DNA from: Syngnathus acus
Taxonomy: Eukaryota > Chordata > Actinopteri > Syngnathiformes > Syngnathidae
NCBI RefSeq assembly: GCF_901709675.1
Contig: NC_051100.1
Location: 4,032,001-4,096,000 of the forward strand
DNA length: 64,000 bases
Direction: 5' to 3'
In this document: in pieces, positions 54,601 through 62,578 of the stretch
How positions within the stretch are numbered: the stretch's first letter is position 1
Layout of the letters: every line of letters starts with the position of its first letter
Made by a program: the position numbers and the translations under genes
Notes under the pieces: model-generated
What the model was told of the DNA's origin: nothing
The model's database searches: none
What the model saw: the letters and a program-made list of their open reading frames with translations, nothing else

Positions 54601-57600
54601 CACTTACTCCAACCTGAGCCGGGCCGACGACGGCATCCAGCACGCCTACCGAGCCACGGGGATTTACCGCGTGACGGCGGCGGCCGAGAACAGCCTGGGA
54701 TCCGACAGCTGTGTGCTCTATCTGCACATCACCAGTACGCCAAAAATCAAATACTCACACGTTGTCTCTTCTGCTTTTCACTTATTCATGGAGTACTTTT
54801 CAGACTTGGGAAGTAGCTCCGGTGTTCTGTGAGATGGTAGACTGGGGCAGGTTTGGGACCTGTAGTGGAAGGCGCCATGTTATTTGATGTTACAAATAAT
54901 AAATAAATGAGTGCGGGAGACTCACGATTACAAATACGTATGACTGAATACTATTCACTGGAATAATATATAATACTAACCCGGACCCTAATTTGCATAT
55001 GTGTTGCTACCACAGGTCCAGTTGAGCGTGTGTACCTTTCAGTTCCTCTGGTGGCCTCCAGGGGCAAGGAGACCAATCTCACAGCGGTGGTTTGGCCGAG
55101 TCACATCAGGACGTTGACTTTCTTCTGGTGGATCGCCAACAGCTCAGAGGTGACAAGCTCCGCCTCTTTCTGCAAATACATTCGGCCCGTGTTCAGCCGC
55201 ACCGCCTCCCTTTGTCGTGATGTTTGGGGATTATATATTTTTGTATTTTTTCAAAGCCTCAGACAAAGGTTACCCCAATCAGCAGGTGATCATGGTCACC
55301 CCTGGCCCTCCACATAGCTCCGCCCCTGGATGTGTTATTGTCTTTCTGTTGTCTCGTTTCTAACGCAGCCTATTATAACGCTGGATGGGAGTATCTCGTA
55401 CACGTTCCAGAAGGAGGGAACAAATAAGGTCACGGTCCAGGTGGCTTCTGGAAGCACGGTGCTGCAGGATTCCAGGGATATCACCGTTAAAGGTTAACGT
55501 GCAACTTTAATTGGTGACATGAATATGCAAGACATGTGGTCTGCTCGCCGACGTGGATGAAATGTCACAGCGAGCAAACACGGAAAATCTTGATGCCAAT
55601 TAACTCCAAGTTTTGGGAAAATGAGTCAAATACTGCCGGTGAAAACAAATGGTTTGTTTTTGTTTGCTAGAGTTTTTCAGGTCGCTGCTGCTGTCTTTTT
55701 CCCCGACGCTTGACGAGCACAATCCTGACATCCGCGAGTGGCGGGAGGACATAGGCCGCGTGGTGCAGACAGCCCTGTCACAGGTACGTCAACTCCCAAC
55801 CGCGACTCGCCGGACCAGCCGTACCTCCCTGGGTCATTAGTCTTTCATGGTCATGTGCACCATCGCTACAGCGCTCGGCATGTTTCATGGGCTGTGACGG
55901 AGATCTTGCCTGTTTTTTGGAAGGCTTCTTTTCTTACTTTATTTGTGATGACAGCAAGCAGACGTTGGGTACATTTCAATGGCCGGCAAGTTGTGTACCA
56001 GCCAGCTTTTACCGAGTGAAACTGATGAGAGGAAAAATGCGGAAAGTCAACTTGACAAGCTAGCCAAAAGGAGGATTTGAGCCCAGAAGAGACGGATGGA
56101 TGAAAATGCTGTGGAAGAGGTGCAAGAGGAAGTTTTTGCGACTTTGTCGAACCACAAAAATGCATAATTCAGTAAGCAGACAACTTTGATCAAATAGACC
56201 GAGGCAGCAAAAACAAACCAGTGCGACAACAGTAATTGTCCGCCAGAGGCTAAACTTGTTTGCTGTCCAATGGGCTGCAGAAAACATCAAATCGAAAAGA
56301 TTAAACAGAGATTTTTCTTTTTGAGACTATTGGCCACAAAATAAGTGGATCGCGCGTCTGCCTCGCAGTTTGGAGGTTTTGGGATTCAAAGTGCAAAATA
56401 AATGACGTCATTTTTTGTTGTCAGGTTGCTGGCGTTCCCACCAGTCAGTTGCTGGTGTCTTTGTCTCCTGGACTTCCAACCACGGCGGAGCTCTTCATCC
56501 TGCCCGATGTGCTCACGCCAAATGAGCACAAGAGGCAAACGCGGGAGGAACTGCAGACGGTAGGAGGAGGAACATATATATATTATCATTATATATATTT
56601 TATATATGTTAATATATATTATATTATAAAATAAATAAATAAAAAAAATATATATATATAAATATATTAGTGCCACTCACAGTGCTTCACTTTTTTTTTT
56701 TTTTTATGTTTCTAAACAGATATCTGACATTTTTGTCAGCCTCCTCAACCAAGGCCTGGTCCACTTTGAGTTGAAGGTTGGCACTCGCGTCAGCGTCTAC
56801 ATCACTCAGCAAACTTTGGGTACGTGGCTCTCTGACGGCACGTCCGCATACTCGACTTTCAGCCGACACAACGTGCGCATCACCGCGCACCTCTTTCTTT
56901 CTTATAAGTCGTCGATCGATGACGTGATGGACGGAAAGGCGTTCGAGACCGCCGAGGTCGCGTTGTCGTTAGCATATCGCGAAAGCACGTGAACGAGGTC
57001 CTATGTGGCTTTACCCTTTTCATCCGCCGATGGATCTGTCTTCATTTGTGTCGCCGTTCAAAGGCCTGCATCGCCTTTTAAGATGATCCCCAAAAGGTCA
57101 CGCTTCATAGTCCTTCCTTAAGAAGAGCAAGAGGAGGGGGACAAACTTTGAATATCGCACGTCAGCATTTAAAAAGCCATGACAGTGCAACATGACGGAC
57201 CCCGGGGAAAGCCTGCGGACAGCCGAGATGTTCCTTTTGCACCCCGAGGAGGTCAAGTGGTGTCCGGCCCAGAGTGACAGATGTGATGAGTTGATGCATC
57301 CGTTTTTGAAAGTTTTGTCGTCGTTAGAACACCATCAATCTCATGTTTGTGTTGTGAAGATATTGCTGCATCTTCAAGCAATGCTGGAATAATCGATGGT
57401 ACTCCCTCACAGCAGCCAGCGGAGAAAAGCAGATAGGGAAAGGGCTAAATGTATTTAAAAGACAATATAAATAAAATATTACAATCATAAAATTAAAAGT
57501 TGTAAAATATATTTTTTTTAAATTTGCCATGAAGATGTTTCTAATTATTTCTGCCCATCTGCACAATATTATTGAATAAATGTAAAAAAATACTTATTTT

Positions 57601-59635
57601 AAATCTATTCTCTAGCGCCGCTAGTGGATTCCAGCACCCTCCACAGCGGGTCGGCCATGTTGGTGATGATCTGCGTGGTGTTTGTGGGCTTAGCGGCCTT
57701 CTTCATTTACAAGTTCAAAAGGTAAGCCCCCCCACCACAAATCTGGAAATCTCATCCTCATCTCCTTTATCGTCAAATCCTCTCACGGTCGTCCTGCTCT
57801 GTGCCCGTCCAAAAAAGGAAAATCCCTTGGATCCACGTGGAGACGGAGGACAGTCGGGAGAAGGAACCCGAGATGATCAGCACGGTCAGTCAGAAGGACG
57901 ACATGTCCAAAGTCAACCTCGCCGACTTTCCCTCGGAGAAGGACTTCACGGAAAAGCAGCTGGACGCCAGGAAACGAGGTACACCTGTTTTCTCTCGAAA
58001 CGCCATCACTTGGCAAACGACAGCGTGGACACCGACGTGACAGCGTGAAATGCAGTGCGGGAACGTTTGTGACACGTTAATATGGGATTTCGAGTGAAGC
58101 TGTCGCCGCAAAAGGCTTTACGACTGTCATTTAGTCAAAGCGTGCTCGCTCACAAAGTACACCTGCTGACTCTCAAGCAGGGGTGCTCAAACGTTTGAAA
58201 TTTGACCCTTGTAATCCTGACAGCAGTTAAACAATAACCAAGGTGGGATTTAAAAAAAAAATAATAATTTCAATATTCATTACATGTTTAATAGGAAAGA
58301 AAATTGAAATCAGTTCTTATGCACACTATGTACACCAAAAAGATAAAAAGTCTACATATTTTATAGTTCAACATCAAAATAAGGAAAAAAAAATTGAAAT
58401 GGCACGGACATGGAAAAGCAGCTCGCGAGAATGACTAAGAAGAAAAAAGGGGAAGGAAGCTTGGGTGCTCTCACCACTGAGGCAGACGTGCTAGGCATAA
58501 GCATCATGCTGCCCCCTAATGAGATCCAATACATTAAAAAAAAAAAATCTTAGCAATGCTTACTTTTGATTGACAGAGGGATTCATTTCATTCCTCTCAC
58601 ATGACATGAAGGCTGCAGATTATTTTTTTTCTTCACACCTTTTGTAGTGCTGCTTCTTTCTTTCCAAGCGGTCGCCAAAGTGAAACCAAGCGACTGTTGT
58701 TGACGAGATTTTTATTTATTTTTTTCCCCAGGCTCGCAGGGTGAAAGACATTTAATTTTCTTTTTTTCTTTTCTTTTCATTAAATCCCTCAAGTCTCACT
58801 TTGTCTGCTTTTGAGATGGAAGTGTTTCCAATCAGGTGTGCCAGGAGCGTCAGATCCATCATCGGCTCACGCGGTTGCAGGGTCGCCCCTCGGATTACCA
58901 GACGATTAATAGCTCAGACATTAAAAGTGCTTCCTTTATTGCTGTCATCCACAAGAAACAGGTGGATTTCAAGTGTTGGAATGTATTTAAAAAGTAATAG
59001 TAAATATTTTTTTAAATGGCATTTAATTTGTAAAAAAATTATATTTAAAAAATTAAATTCATTGGCATTTTCACTCTTTTTTTTCATTTATTAAATCAGC
59101 ATCCAAACACAATCAAGGACAGAAATATCCTCATGACAAACCACATCAAGTCACACCTCAAACTAAAGGTTAGGATGAGGAGCTCGGTAGATCTGTAATT
59201 ATTTTTGTTTAGTATGTACTCGCATGTTTCATGTTTTTTTCCCCCCCCTACTCTGGCGTGACTATCTTTGTGCTTTTTATTTTATACGCTATTATTACAG
59301 TCACTTTATAAATCTTCATCTTGACCTTAAGTGTGCTCACTACTGCGAGATTGTCAAGTTTCACCTTTCAAATGCGCCTGCGTCTGCACAATCCCAACAG
59401 CCTCACTTACATTTATCCCCCCGACCTCATGGGCTCGCTTTCAGCGACTAGCGCTTTCGATAGGCCACGCCCCCTCTCCGTTTCCATTTCTCGTCTTGAT
59501 GTGCGGGGGAGAAGTTGTGAGCGTCACCTGTAATGACTGTTGCGTAATTATTTGTCTTCCTTCTTTTCAGGATCGATGGGGAGGAATATGGACAGAATTG
59601 TAACGAGGGAATATCCAAACTGTACAAACGTCTAA
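27242..59635 (+). CDS. sorcs3: SorCS3-like VPS10-domain sorting receptor (complete gene, 27 coding exons)
   Basis: Type I membrane receptor of the Vps10p/sortilin family. In mammals SorCS3 is neuronal, traffics cargo and binds postsynaptic PDZ proteins. The 27 exons joined give 3,492 nt and 1,163 residues; human SorCS3 has about 1,220 and also about 27 exons. Seen here: signal peptide 1 to about 28, propeptide to about 120, VPS10 propeller about 125-630 with Asp-boxes at 173, 221, 262, 457, 534 and 576, 10CC module C636-C756 with all ten cysteines, PKD-type domain about 765-852 containing LDFGDGI, membrane-proximal domain about 853-1060, transmembrane helix about 1066-1085, cytoplasmic tail 1086-1163. 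The tail (KFKRKIPWI, EMISTVSQ, end PNCTNV) matches SorCS3 and not SorCS1 or SorCS2. The start is the first ATG after an in-frame TGA at 27191 and has A at -3 and G at +4. All introns are GT-AG. Which teleost duplicate (a or b) this is cannot be told from the sequence. Confidence 0.95.
28268..28304. repeat. (TTTTC)n pyrimidine tract in intron 1
   Basis: Repeated CTTTT units followed by CTCCTCAG. Resembles a splice acceptor, but no family-consistent exon follows. Confidence 0.7.
31215..31228 (+). promoter_or_regulatory. CTCF-like core motif in intron 1, one mismatch
   Basis: CCACCTGGGGGCGG, one mismatch to CCASYAGRKGGCRS. Weak. Confidence 0.25.
32684..32699. repeat. (GAT)n trinucleotide repeat in intron 1
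   Basis: Five GAT units. Confidence 0.8.
38480..38547. repeat. AT-rich low-complexity tract in intron 1
   Basis: Interrupted ATATTT/TATATA repeats upstream of exon 2. Confidence 0.8.
38853..38920 (+). CDS. sorcs3: sorcs3 coding exon 2
   Basis: Residues 150-172, VILILTKLYDFNLGAVTESS and onward, the first propeller strand conserved across SorCS proteins. Acceptor cttccgttgcag, donor GTACGT, enters phase 0 and leaves phase 2 with R172 split. Confidence 0.95.
38921..41555 (+). other. sorcs3: sorcs3 intron 2 (2.6 kb)
   Basis: Holds the 19-C and 13-G runs (40287-40305, 40945-40957) and a small repeat fragment with CATTAGGTACACC near 39661, a motif also found in the 3' array. No exon seen. Confidence 0.8.
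40287..40305. repeat. Poly-C run, 19 bp, in intron 2
   Basis: 19 consecutive C, the longest of many C or G runs in the window. Confidence 0.9.
41556..41655 (+). CDS. sorcs3: sorcs3 coding exon 3
   Basis: Residues 172-205, with the first Asp-box SSDYGSTY (173-180) and the conserved YLYVCPTNKQK. Acceptor ttttgtatgcag, donor GTCGTC (weaker than consensus, but the reading frame and family alignment fix it). Leaves phase 0. Confidence 0.93.
42377..42535 (+). CDS. sorcs3: sorcs3 coding exon 4
   Basis: Residues 206-258, MMLSDPEVES then Asp-box SSDEGASF (221-228) and LLFHPAQENWILAYS. Acceptor ctgtacttcag, donor GTGGGC, phase 0 at both ends. Confidence 0.95.
42631..42704 (+). CDS. sorcs3: sorcs3 coding exon 5
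   Basis: Residues 259-283, LYSSVDFGKRWQL (Asp-box 262-269) to RFYW. Only 95 nt after exon 4. Acceptor tatctcgcag, donor GTAGGA, leaves phase 2 with W283 split. Confidence 0.94.
43067..43131 (+). CDS. sorcs3: sorcs3 coding exon 6
   Basis: Residues 283-305, WAVMGLDRESDVVHIETR and onward, matching the SorCS blade that reads VDLVH/ADLVH in mammals. Acceptor ttcccgccag, donor GTGAGT, leaves phase 1 with R305 split. Confidence 0.93.
43715..43833 (+). CDS. sorcs3: sorcs3 coding exon 7
   Basis: Residues 305-344, with two cysteines in KCRAQRCTEANR and the conserved SLVVQDEYVFTQ. Acceptor catctcgcag, donor GTCTGC, leaves phase 0. Confidence 0.94.
43834..46333 (+). other. sorcs3: sorcs3 intron 7 (2.5 kb)
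   Basis: Nothing recognised beyond simple repeats, including a 13-G run at 44595-44607. Confidence 0.75.
46334..46423 (+). CDS. sorcs3: sorcs3 coding exon 8
   Basis: Residues 345-374, VTKTGRASYFVSYMREPF then LPKYCLPK, a typical Vps10p motif preceding DMHIISTDE. Acceptor ttattttcaag, donor GTAAGT, phase 0 at both ends. Confidence 0.95.
46616..46795 (+). CDS. sorcs3: sorcs3 coding exon 9
   Basis: Residues 375-434, DMHIISTDEKQVFAAVQEWN, sequon N396-H-T, LYISDSPGVYFSLSLEN. This is the best conserved stretch of the VPS10 domain. Acceptor gctatgcacag, donor GTTGTC, phase 0 at both ends. Confidence 0.96.
46889..47035 (+). CDS. sorcs3: sorcs3 coding exon 10
   Basis: Residues 435-483, VEGINGMYLANKLVDHRVKT, Asp-box TYNKGQTW (457-464), SIHCVT. 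Acceptor ggtcgtgtccag, donor GTGAGC, phase 0 at both ends. Confidence 0.95.
47036..48252 (+). other. sorcs3: sorcs3 intron 10 (1.2 kb)
   Basis: T-rich tracts only. No exon or recognisable repeat family. Confidence 0.75.
48253..48355 (+). CDS. sorcs3: sorcs3 coding exon 11
   Basis: Residues 484-518, PFCSLHLHLEMSENPYTSG, a signature block of the family, then PGIIVATG. Acceptor cttttgttgacag, donor GTTGGC, leaves phase 1 with G518 split. Confidence 0.96.
49094..49170 (+). CDS. sorcs3: sorcs3 coding exon 12
   Basis: Residues 518-543, GNIGTELSSANLGMFI and Asp-box TSDAGNSW (534-541) then RQ. Acceptor ctttcaactag, donor GTGGGC, leaves phase 0. Confidence 0.95.
49259..49350 (+). CDS. sorcs3: sorcs3 coding exon 13
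   Basis: Residues 544-574, IFDEEHNIWFLDNGGALLAV then PIRHLW. Only 88 nt after exon 12. Acceptor tttatgtgtag, donor GTGCGT, leaves phase 2 with W574 split. Confidence 0.95.
50273..50380 (+). CDS. sorcs3: sorcs3 coding exon 14
   Basis: Residues 574-610, Asp-box SLDEGKKW (576-583), PLYVDGVLMESE, HIIT. Acceptor tcacatgaag (poor pyrimidine tract), donor GTAAGC, leaves phase 2 with T610 split. Confidence 0.93.
50676..50793 (+). CDS. sorcs3: sorcs3 coding exon 15
   Basis: Residues 610-649, FFGHFSHRSEWQL, the conserved strand closing the propeller, then C636, the first cysteine of the 10CC module, and DYQTWSLHNK. Acceptor catcccgcag, donor GTAACA, leaves phase 0. Confidence 0.95.
50995..51128 (+). 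CDS. sorcs3: sorcs3 coding exon 16 (10CC module)
   Basis: Residues 650-694, GELCVMGEKQIFMKR and cysteines 653, 670, 685, 687 and split C694. Acceptor ttttattgaag, donor GTGACT, leaves phase 2. Confidence 0.95.
51583..51696 (+). CDS. sorcs3: sorcs3 coding exon 17 (10CC module)
   Basis: Residues 694-732, CDYGFERRTDGKCSPAFWF, cysteines 706 and 721, GQSFLNSTG with sequon N729. A 17-T run precedes acceptor gtgcgcag; donor GTCAGT; leaves phase 2 with G732 split. Confidence 0.95.
51807..51978 (+). CDS. sorcs3: sorcs3 coding exon 18 (end of 10CC, start of PKD)
   Basis: Residues 732-789, GYRKVLSNNC (C741), last 10CC cysteine C756, PPRGLRL, then the beginning of the PKD-type domain with sequon N780. 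The linker 742-760 is unusually arginine-rich. Acceptor gctttcttag, donor GTAAGT, leaves phase 0. Confidence 0.94.
51979..54547 (+). other. sorcs3: sorcs3 intron 18 (2.6 kb)
   Basis: AT-rich. Separates the 10CC module from the main part of the PKD domain. The 42-codon in-frame run-in before 54548 is intronic. Confidence 0.75.
54548..54734 (+). CDS. sorcs3: sorcs3 coding exon 19 (PKD domain)
   Basis: Residues 790-852, with SVQLDFGDGIRITYSNLS and GIYRVTAAAENSLGSD, the canonical PKD-type D-x-G-D-G strand and following strands; sequon N811. GC-rich. Acceptor ccccctcctcag, donor GTACGC, leaves phase 1. An in-frame extension upstream of the acceptor is intronic. Confidence 0.94.
55016..55149 (+). 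CDS. sorcs3: sorcs3 coding exon 20
   Basis: Residues 852-896, SPVERVYLSVPLVAS, TAVVWPSH, TFFWWIANSSE, sequons N872 and N893. Membrane-proximal beta domain typical of SorCS proteins. Acceptor gctaccacag, donor GTGACA, leaves phase 0. Confidence 0.94.
55369..55492 (+). CDS. sorcs3: sorcs3 coding exon 21
   Basis: Residues 897-938, PIITLDGSISYTF, KVTVQVASGSTVLQD. Acceptor tttctaacgcag, donor GTTAAC, leaves phase 1 with E938 split. Confidence 0.94.
55671..55783 (+). CDS. sorcs3: sorcs3 coding exon 22
   Basis: Residues 938-975, EFFRSLLLSFSPTLDEHNPD then EWREDIGRVVQ, a block strongly conserved in SorCS1 and SorCS3. Acceptor tgtttgctag, donor GTACGT, leaves phase 0. Confidence 0.95.
56425..56559 (+). 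CDS. sorcs3: sorcs3 coding exon 23
   Basis: Residues 976-1020, VAGVPTSQLLVSLSPGLPTT then AELFILP. Acceptor tttgttgtcag, donor GTAGGA, phase 0 at both ends. Followed at once by an AT-rich tract. Confidence 0.94.
56568..56668. repeat. AT-rich low-complexity tract in intron 23
   Basis: Interrupted TATATA and AAATAAATAAAT units filling most of a 160-nt intron. Confidence 0.85.
56720..56819 (+). CDS. sorcs3: sorcs3 coding exon 24
   Basis: Residues 1021-1054, ISDIFVSLLNQGLVHFELKV then RVSVYITQQTL, corresponding to the mammalian LNQNLVQFELKPG segment. Acceptor tttctaaacag, donor GTACGT, leaves phase 1. Confidence 0.94.
57616..57721 (+). CDS. sorcs3: sorcs3 coding exon 25 (transmembrane helix)
   Basis: Residues 1054-1089. 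APLVDSS then a single hydrophobic helix at about 1066-1085 (SAMLVMICVVFVGLAAFFIY), then KFKR as stop-transfer. Acceptor tattctctag, donor GTAAGC, leaves phase 2 with R1089 split. Confidence 0.96.
57818..57978 (+). CDS. sorcs3: sorcs3 coding exon 26 (cytoplasmic tail)
   Basis: Residues 1089-1143, KIPWIHVETEDSREKEPEMI, STVSQKDD, an acidic region with scattered serines. KIPWI plus EMI-VSQ is the SorCS3 tail type. The preceding intron is only 96 nt and its acceptor (cgtccaaaaaag) has an A-run in place of a pyrimidine tract. Donor GTACAC, leaves phase 1. Confidence 0.92.
57979..59570 (+). other. sorcs3: sorcs3 intron 26 (1.6 kb)
   Basis: Contains CAGGGGTGCTCAAAC at 58178, similar to one end of some hAT-type elements (no second end found), and the first copy of the 65-bp dispersed repeat. 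In mammals alternative SorCS tails arise at this position, but no alternative tail exon was recognised. Confidence 0.65.
59136..59200 (+). repeat. 65-bp dispersed repeat, copy upstream of the last coding exon
   Basis: Begins ACAAACCACATCAAGTCACA. It is about 86% identical by eye to 60891-60954, in the same orientation. Confidence 0.8.
59571..59635 (+). CDS. sorcs3: sorcs3 coding exon 27 (C-terminus, PDZ ligand, stop TAA)
   Basis: Residues 1143-1163, ending REYPNCTNV and TAA at 59633-59635. The last four residues fit a class I PDZ ligand (T at -2, V at 0). Human SorCS3 ends PNCTSV, which binds PSD-95 and PICK1 type PDZ proteins. Acceptor ttcttttcag. Confidence 0.93.
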
Positions 59636-60619
59636 AGACACACACACTGTAACCCAGTAAGTACACAATGTTGTGTTTCAATTGTGCTGCAATTGTGTGC
59701 TTTGTCGGCTTCTCTTTTTGATAATAGTTCCTTCATGCTGATAGTCGCAATCGTTTCGAGTCATGTTTTCACACTTCCAACAAATAGAGTTGAGTAACAA
59801 CTTTACAGTACTTAAGGATAAGGATTCATATGCCAGGCGAGACTGTAGAAAGTATTTCAGGGAAACAAGGTATTTAGTGGGAAAAAGTATTTAGAAAAAA
59901 ATCTTTAGATGTGCTTAGGGTTAGGGCTAACAAATATAGTAAAATTAAAATAATTATTGGGCGAAAAACGCACATGACAGTGAACCCCTGTTTGTTATGT
60001 TTTACGGAAAGTTTTTGTCTAAGACGCCAGCTCCCTGTTTTTAAATTAAGAGGCAAAATGTGTTCACTTCCAACTGTTTAACTGTTTATCCCAAACACAT
60101 AAAGCATAAGAGAATCAAGCATTGAATATTTAAACATCAAAATCTTCAACCAAATAATAAACCGATGTCTAACGATTGGCTGCTAACATAGCAAAACAGA
60201 TTTTCGTAAACCAGCTATACTATTCAATTAATGTTTGATAGCAGTTTTCTGTCAACGAATAATTCACCAATGTGAGCCCGAAGGCACTTTGAGGCCAAGT
60301 GTAGCTTCAACACACGTGGAGCATAGCTAAGCTGAACAAACATAATGACAAAACAGCTTGAGAGCTGAATCTGCAGACATTTTGTAACTCGACAAGTGTA
60401 CATAAAATCAAAAGAAGGAATGTAAATCTCAAAACTTCATTTGAACTCATTCATTGTTTCCATGTCCAATGTCTCACTAATCAACTACTGTCAGCATTTT
60501 TACACTACATTAGCATGCCCTAATTAATTGTAAAAAAATATATAAAATATATTTAAGAGTATATTAGGGTGAGCAATTGTTCTCTGTCGTAGTGATTTTA
60601 AAGCTTTCTTGGCACATGA

Positions 60620-60625
60620 AATAAA
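60620..60625 (+). terminator. Candidate polyadenylation signal 1 for sorcs3
   Basis: AATAAA about 1 kb after the stop codon. A second AATAAA is at 60757-60762. Confidence 0.4.
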
Positions 60626-60756
60626 CATTAATGAAACACCTTGTTCTATAGTCCACTTGTGCAATGGCCAAGCAACGTGCATGATCTCTAATTATTACTG
60701 ATGACTTTTTGTGTTTGTCCTTTTTCTTACTGTGAGTACATTTTGAAAACGTTCAG

Positions 60757-60762
60757 AATAAA
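60757..60762 (+). terminator. Candidate polyadenylation signal 2 for sorcs3
   Basis: AATAAA followed within 20-30 nt by a U-rich stretch (tgttttatttccc), the better of the two signals. Implies a 3' untranslated region of about 1.1 kb if unspliced. Confidence 0.45.
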
Positions 60763-60890
60763 TGTATTTTTATATGGCACTGTTTTATTTCCCTCTATTC
60801 TGCAACTGATGAGAGCTATTTAGATATGTCATTGTTTTTGTCAATGAGATGACATGGTTCAGCAATAATAATGTCAAAAATTTATTTGTA

Positions 60891-60954
60891 ACAAACCACA
60901 TCAAGTCACACCTCAAAGTAAAGGTCATGATGAGGACTCTCCAGATCCATAATT
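60891..60954 (+). repeat. 65-bp dispersed repeat, copy downstream of the last coding exon
   Basis: Second copy of the segment at 59136-59200. The two copies bracket the terminal exon and the 3' untranslated region. Confidence 0.8.
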
Positions 60955-61771
60955 GCTTTGTCAATATCGCCTCATGAGATGATGTGAAGATCGAAAAACA
61001 TGTTGAAATGTTTTTGGTTTGTTAAATAATGACTTGTCTCTTTGTTTGCTTACTAGCAGCAACCTGAAGGTGTTGTACTAAACCTGACTGCTATTTTGAA
61101 CTGTTCATAATTCCTTCCTCCTTATCAAAGGCCCCACTTCCAGCTGAAGAAAACTTTTGATGAGCTCTTTAAAGTGCTACTTTCTTGTGTAATTTCCTGC
61201 TAGAAGCATCTGAATGATATGACTTGAATATTACAGCACTCAACGTCAACTCTGTTTAGTCATCTAATTAGACTCAAATTTTGCATCTAAATTCAGGTCT
61301 ATCCTTTATATTTCAGATGAAAAAAAACACATTTGACTTCCCCTCCACGATTCCTCAAAATATTTTCCTCACGTCAAAAAGGCTAAATTAACTCCCACAC
61401 CGAATTGCCCTGCAGCCTTTTGTCGTCTTGGCACTTTAAACATCTCACACCGATCTTCATCACTCCCGTTTGCCTTGTGCGCCCTGGGAGCCTTCTCGTA
61501 GACACCCTTGCTCTCTCTGTCCCTCTAACTGCTTGGAGATGTGCTGGCAGAGTGCAATCTCATTGAACGGCGACAACAATCGCTAATGGATGCTCGGCCG
61601 CCGTAATGTCGCACTCGATGAAAGGAAACACACTCATCAATTCCGCATTGTGGCGCCGGGCGATTGCTACGGCTTATTGTGCGCGGGACATTAGTCATTC
61701 AAGGTGCGACTCGCAGACTTTCTTCCCGGGGAACGGGATAATTAATTTGTCGCGCAGCGGGAGAGTCAGTG
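60955..61771. other. Downstream intergenic DNA
   Basis: No gene or repeat family recognised. 61.55-61.76 kb is comparatively GC-rich, without splice support. Confidence 0.5.
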
Positions 61772-62165
61772 GTAGTGTTGGCTCGTGAGTGAACGATTCG
61801 TTCAAAGGAAGGAATCCTTTCAGTGAACGAGAGTGCACGAATCACTTTAGGAAGTGATTCTTTTTTCAGTTCGAATGATTTCAACCAGTAGGTGTCGGTA
61901 ATGCGCATTGAAGCTGGTGCCACCTTGCCGTAAAACAAAACGAAGAAGAAAATGACGTAACTTCCAGTTCACGAACGAGTCGTGAATTGCATTTCCCGTT
62001 CACGAACTGAACGAGTGGACGAGTCTGTGAGTGATTTGCATTTCCAGTTCTTCGCGAGAACGGATCAGTGAGGGAACGAATCCTGACTTTCCCGTTCGCG
62101 AACGAGGCAATGGGTGAACTGCCTTCCTTCCCGTGCATCAACGGATCAGTCAGTGAACGTGTTGC
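61772..62165. repeat. GAACGA/TCGTTC-rich interspersed repeat
   Basis: Dense irregular series of GAACGA, TCGTTC and CACGAA motifs in both orientations (for example GTGAACGATTCGTTC, TTCACGAACGAGTC, TTCGCGAACGAG). A related short patch is at 62788-62865. This looks like a transposon with subterminal motif arrays. No clear terminal repeats or target duplication were found. Confidence 0.6.
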
Positions 62166-62578
62166 GTCTCCCTCCTGGCGTGAACTATGTAAGCCAGAAT
62201 GTAGATTTACGATTTGCCAAGGAAAGAACCACTCACTGAAACACTCCTTCTTTTATGCTTTGTTTTCACCAAGCTAAAGGCTAACTTTATTGCATGAAGG
62301 GATGCGCCGTTATGCAACAACGGGGAGATTATGCTTCTCGTTGGGTAATCTTGATTTTATAACACTTATAGTAGTTTTTAAATAACGTGTATGCATATAT
62401 ACGCCTAAATATTATCCATTATATCTACTGCAATTTCACATTAGATTGCTGGTTTGAAATTTACTTTTATTATTATTATTTTAATAAACATTAAAACCTG
62501 TTAAAACTTGACTGGTGTTTTATTCCTTGTGTTTATTTTTCAAATGCACATTCCTGACACGTACAACAAATGCATAAA

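Larger units (their letters stand above)
59636..60785 (+). other. sorcs3: Putative sorcs3 3' untranslated region
   Basis: AT-rich, no long open frames, and ends after the AATAAA at 60757. A GTAAGT occurs at 59657, 22 nt past the stop codon. Confidence 0.5.
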
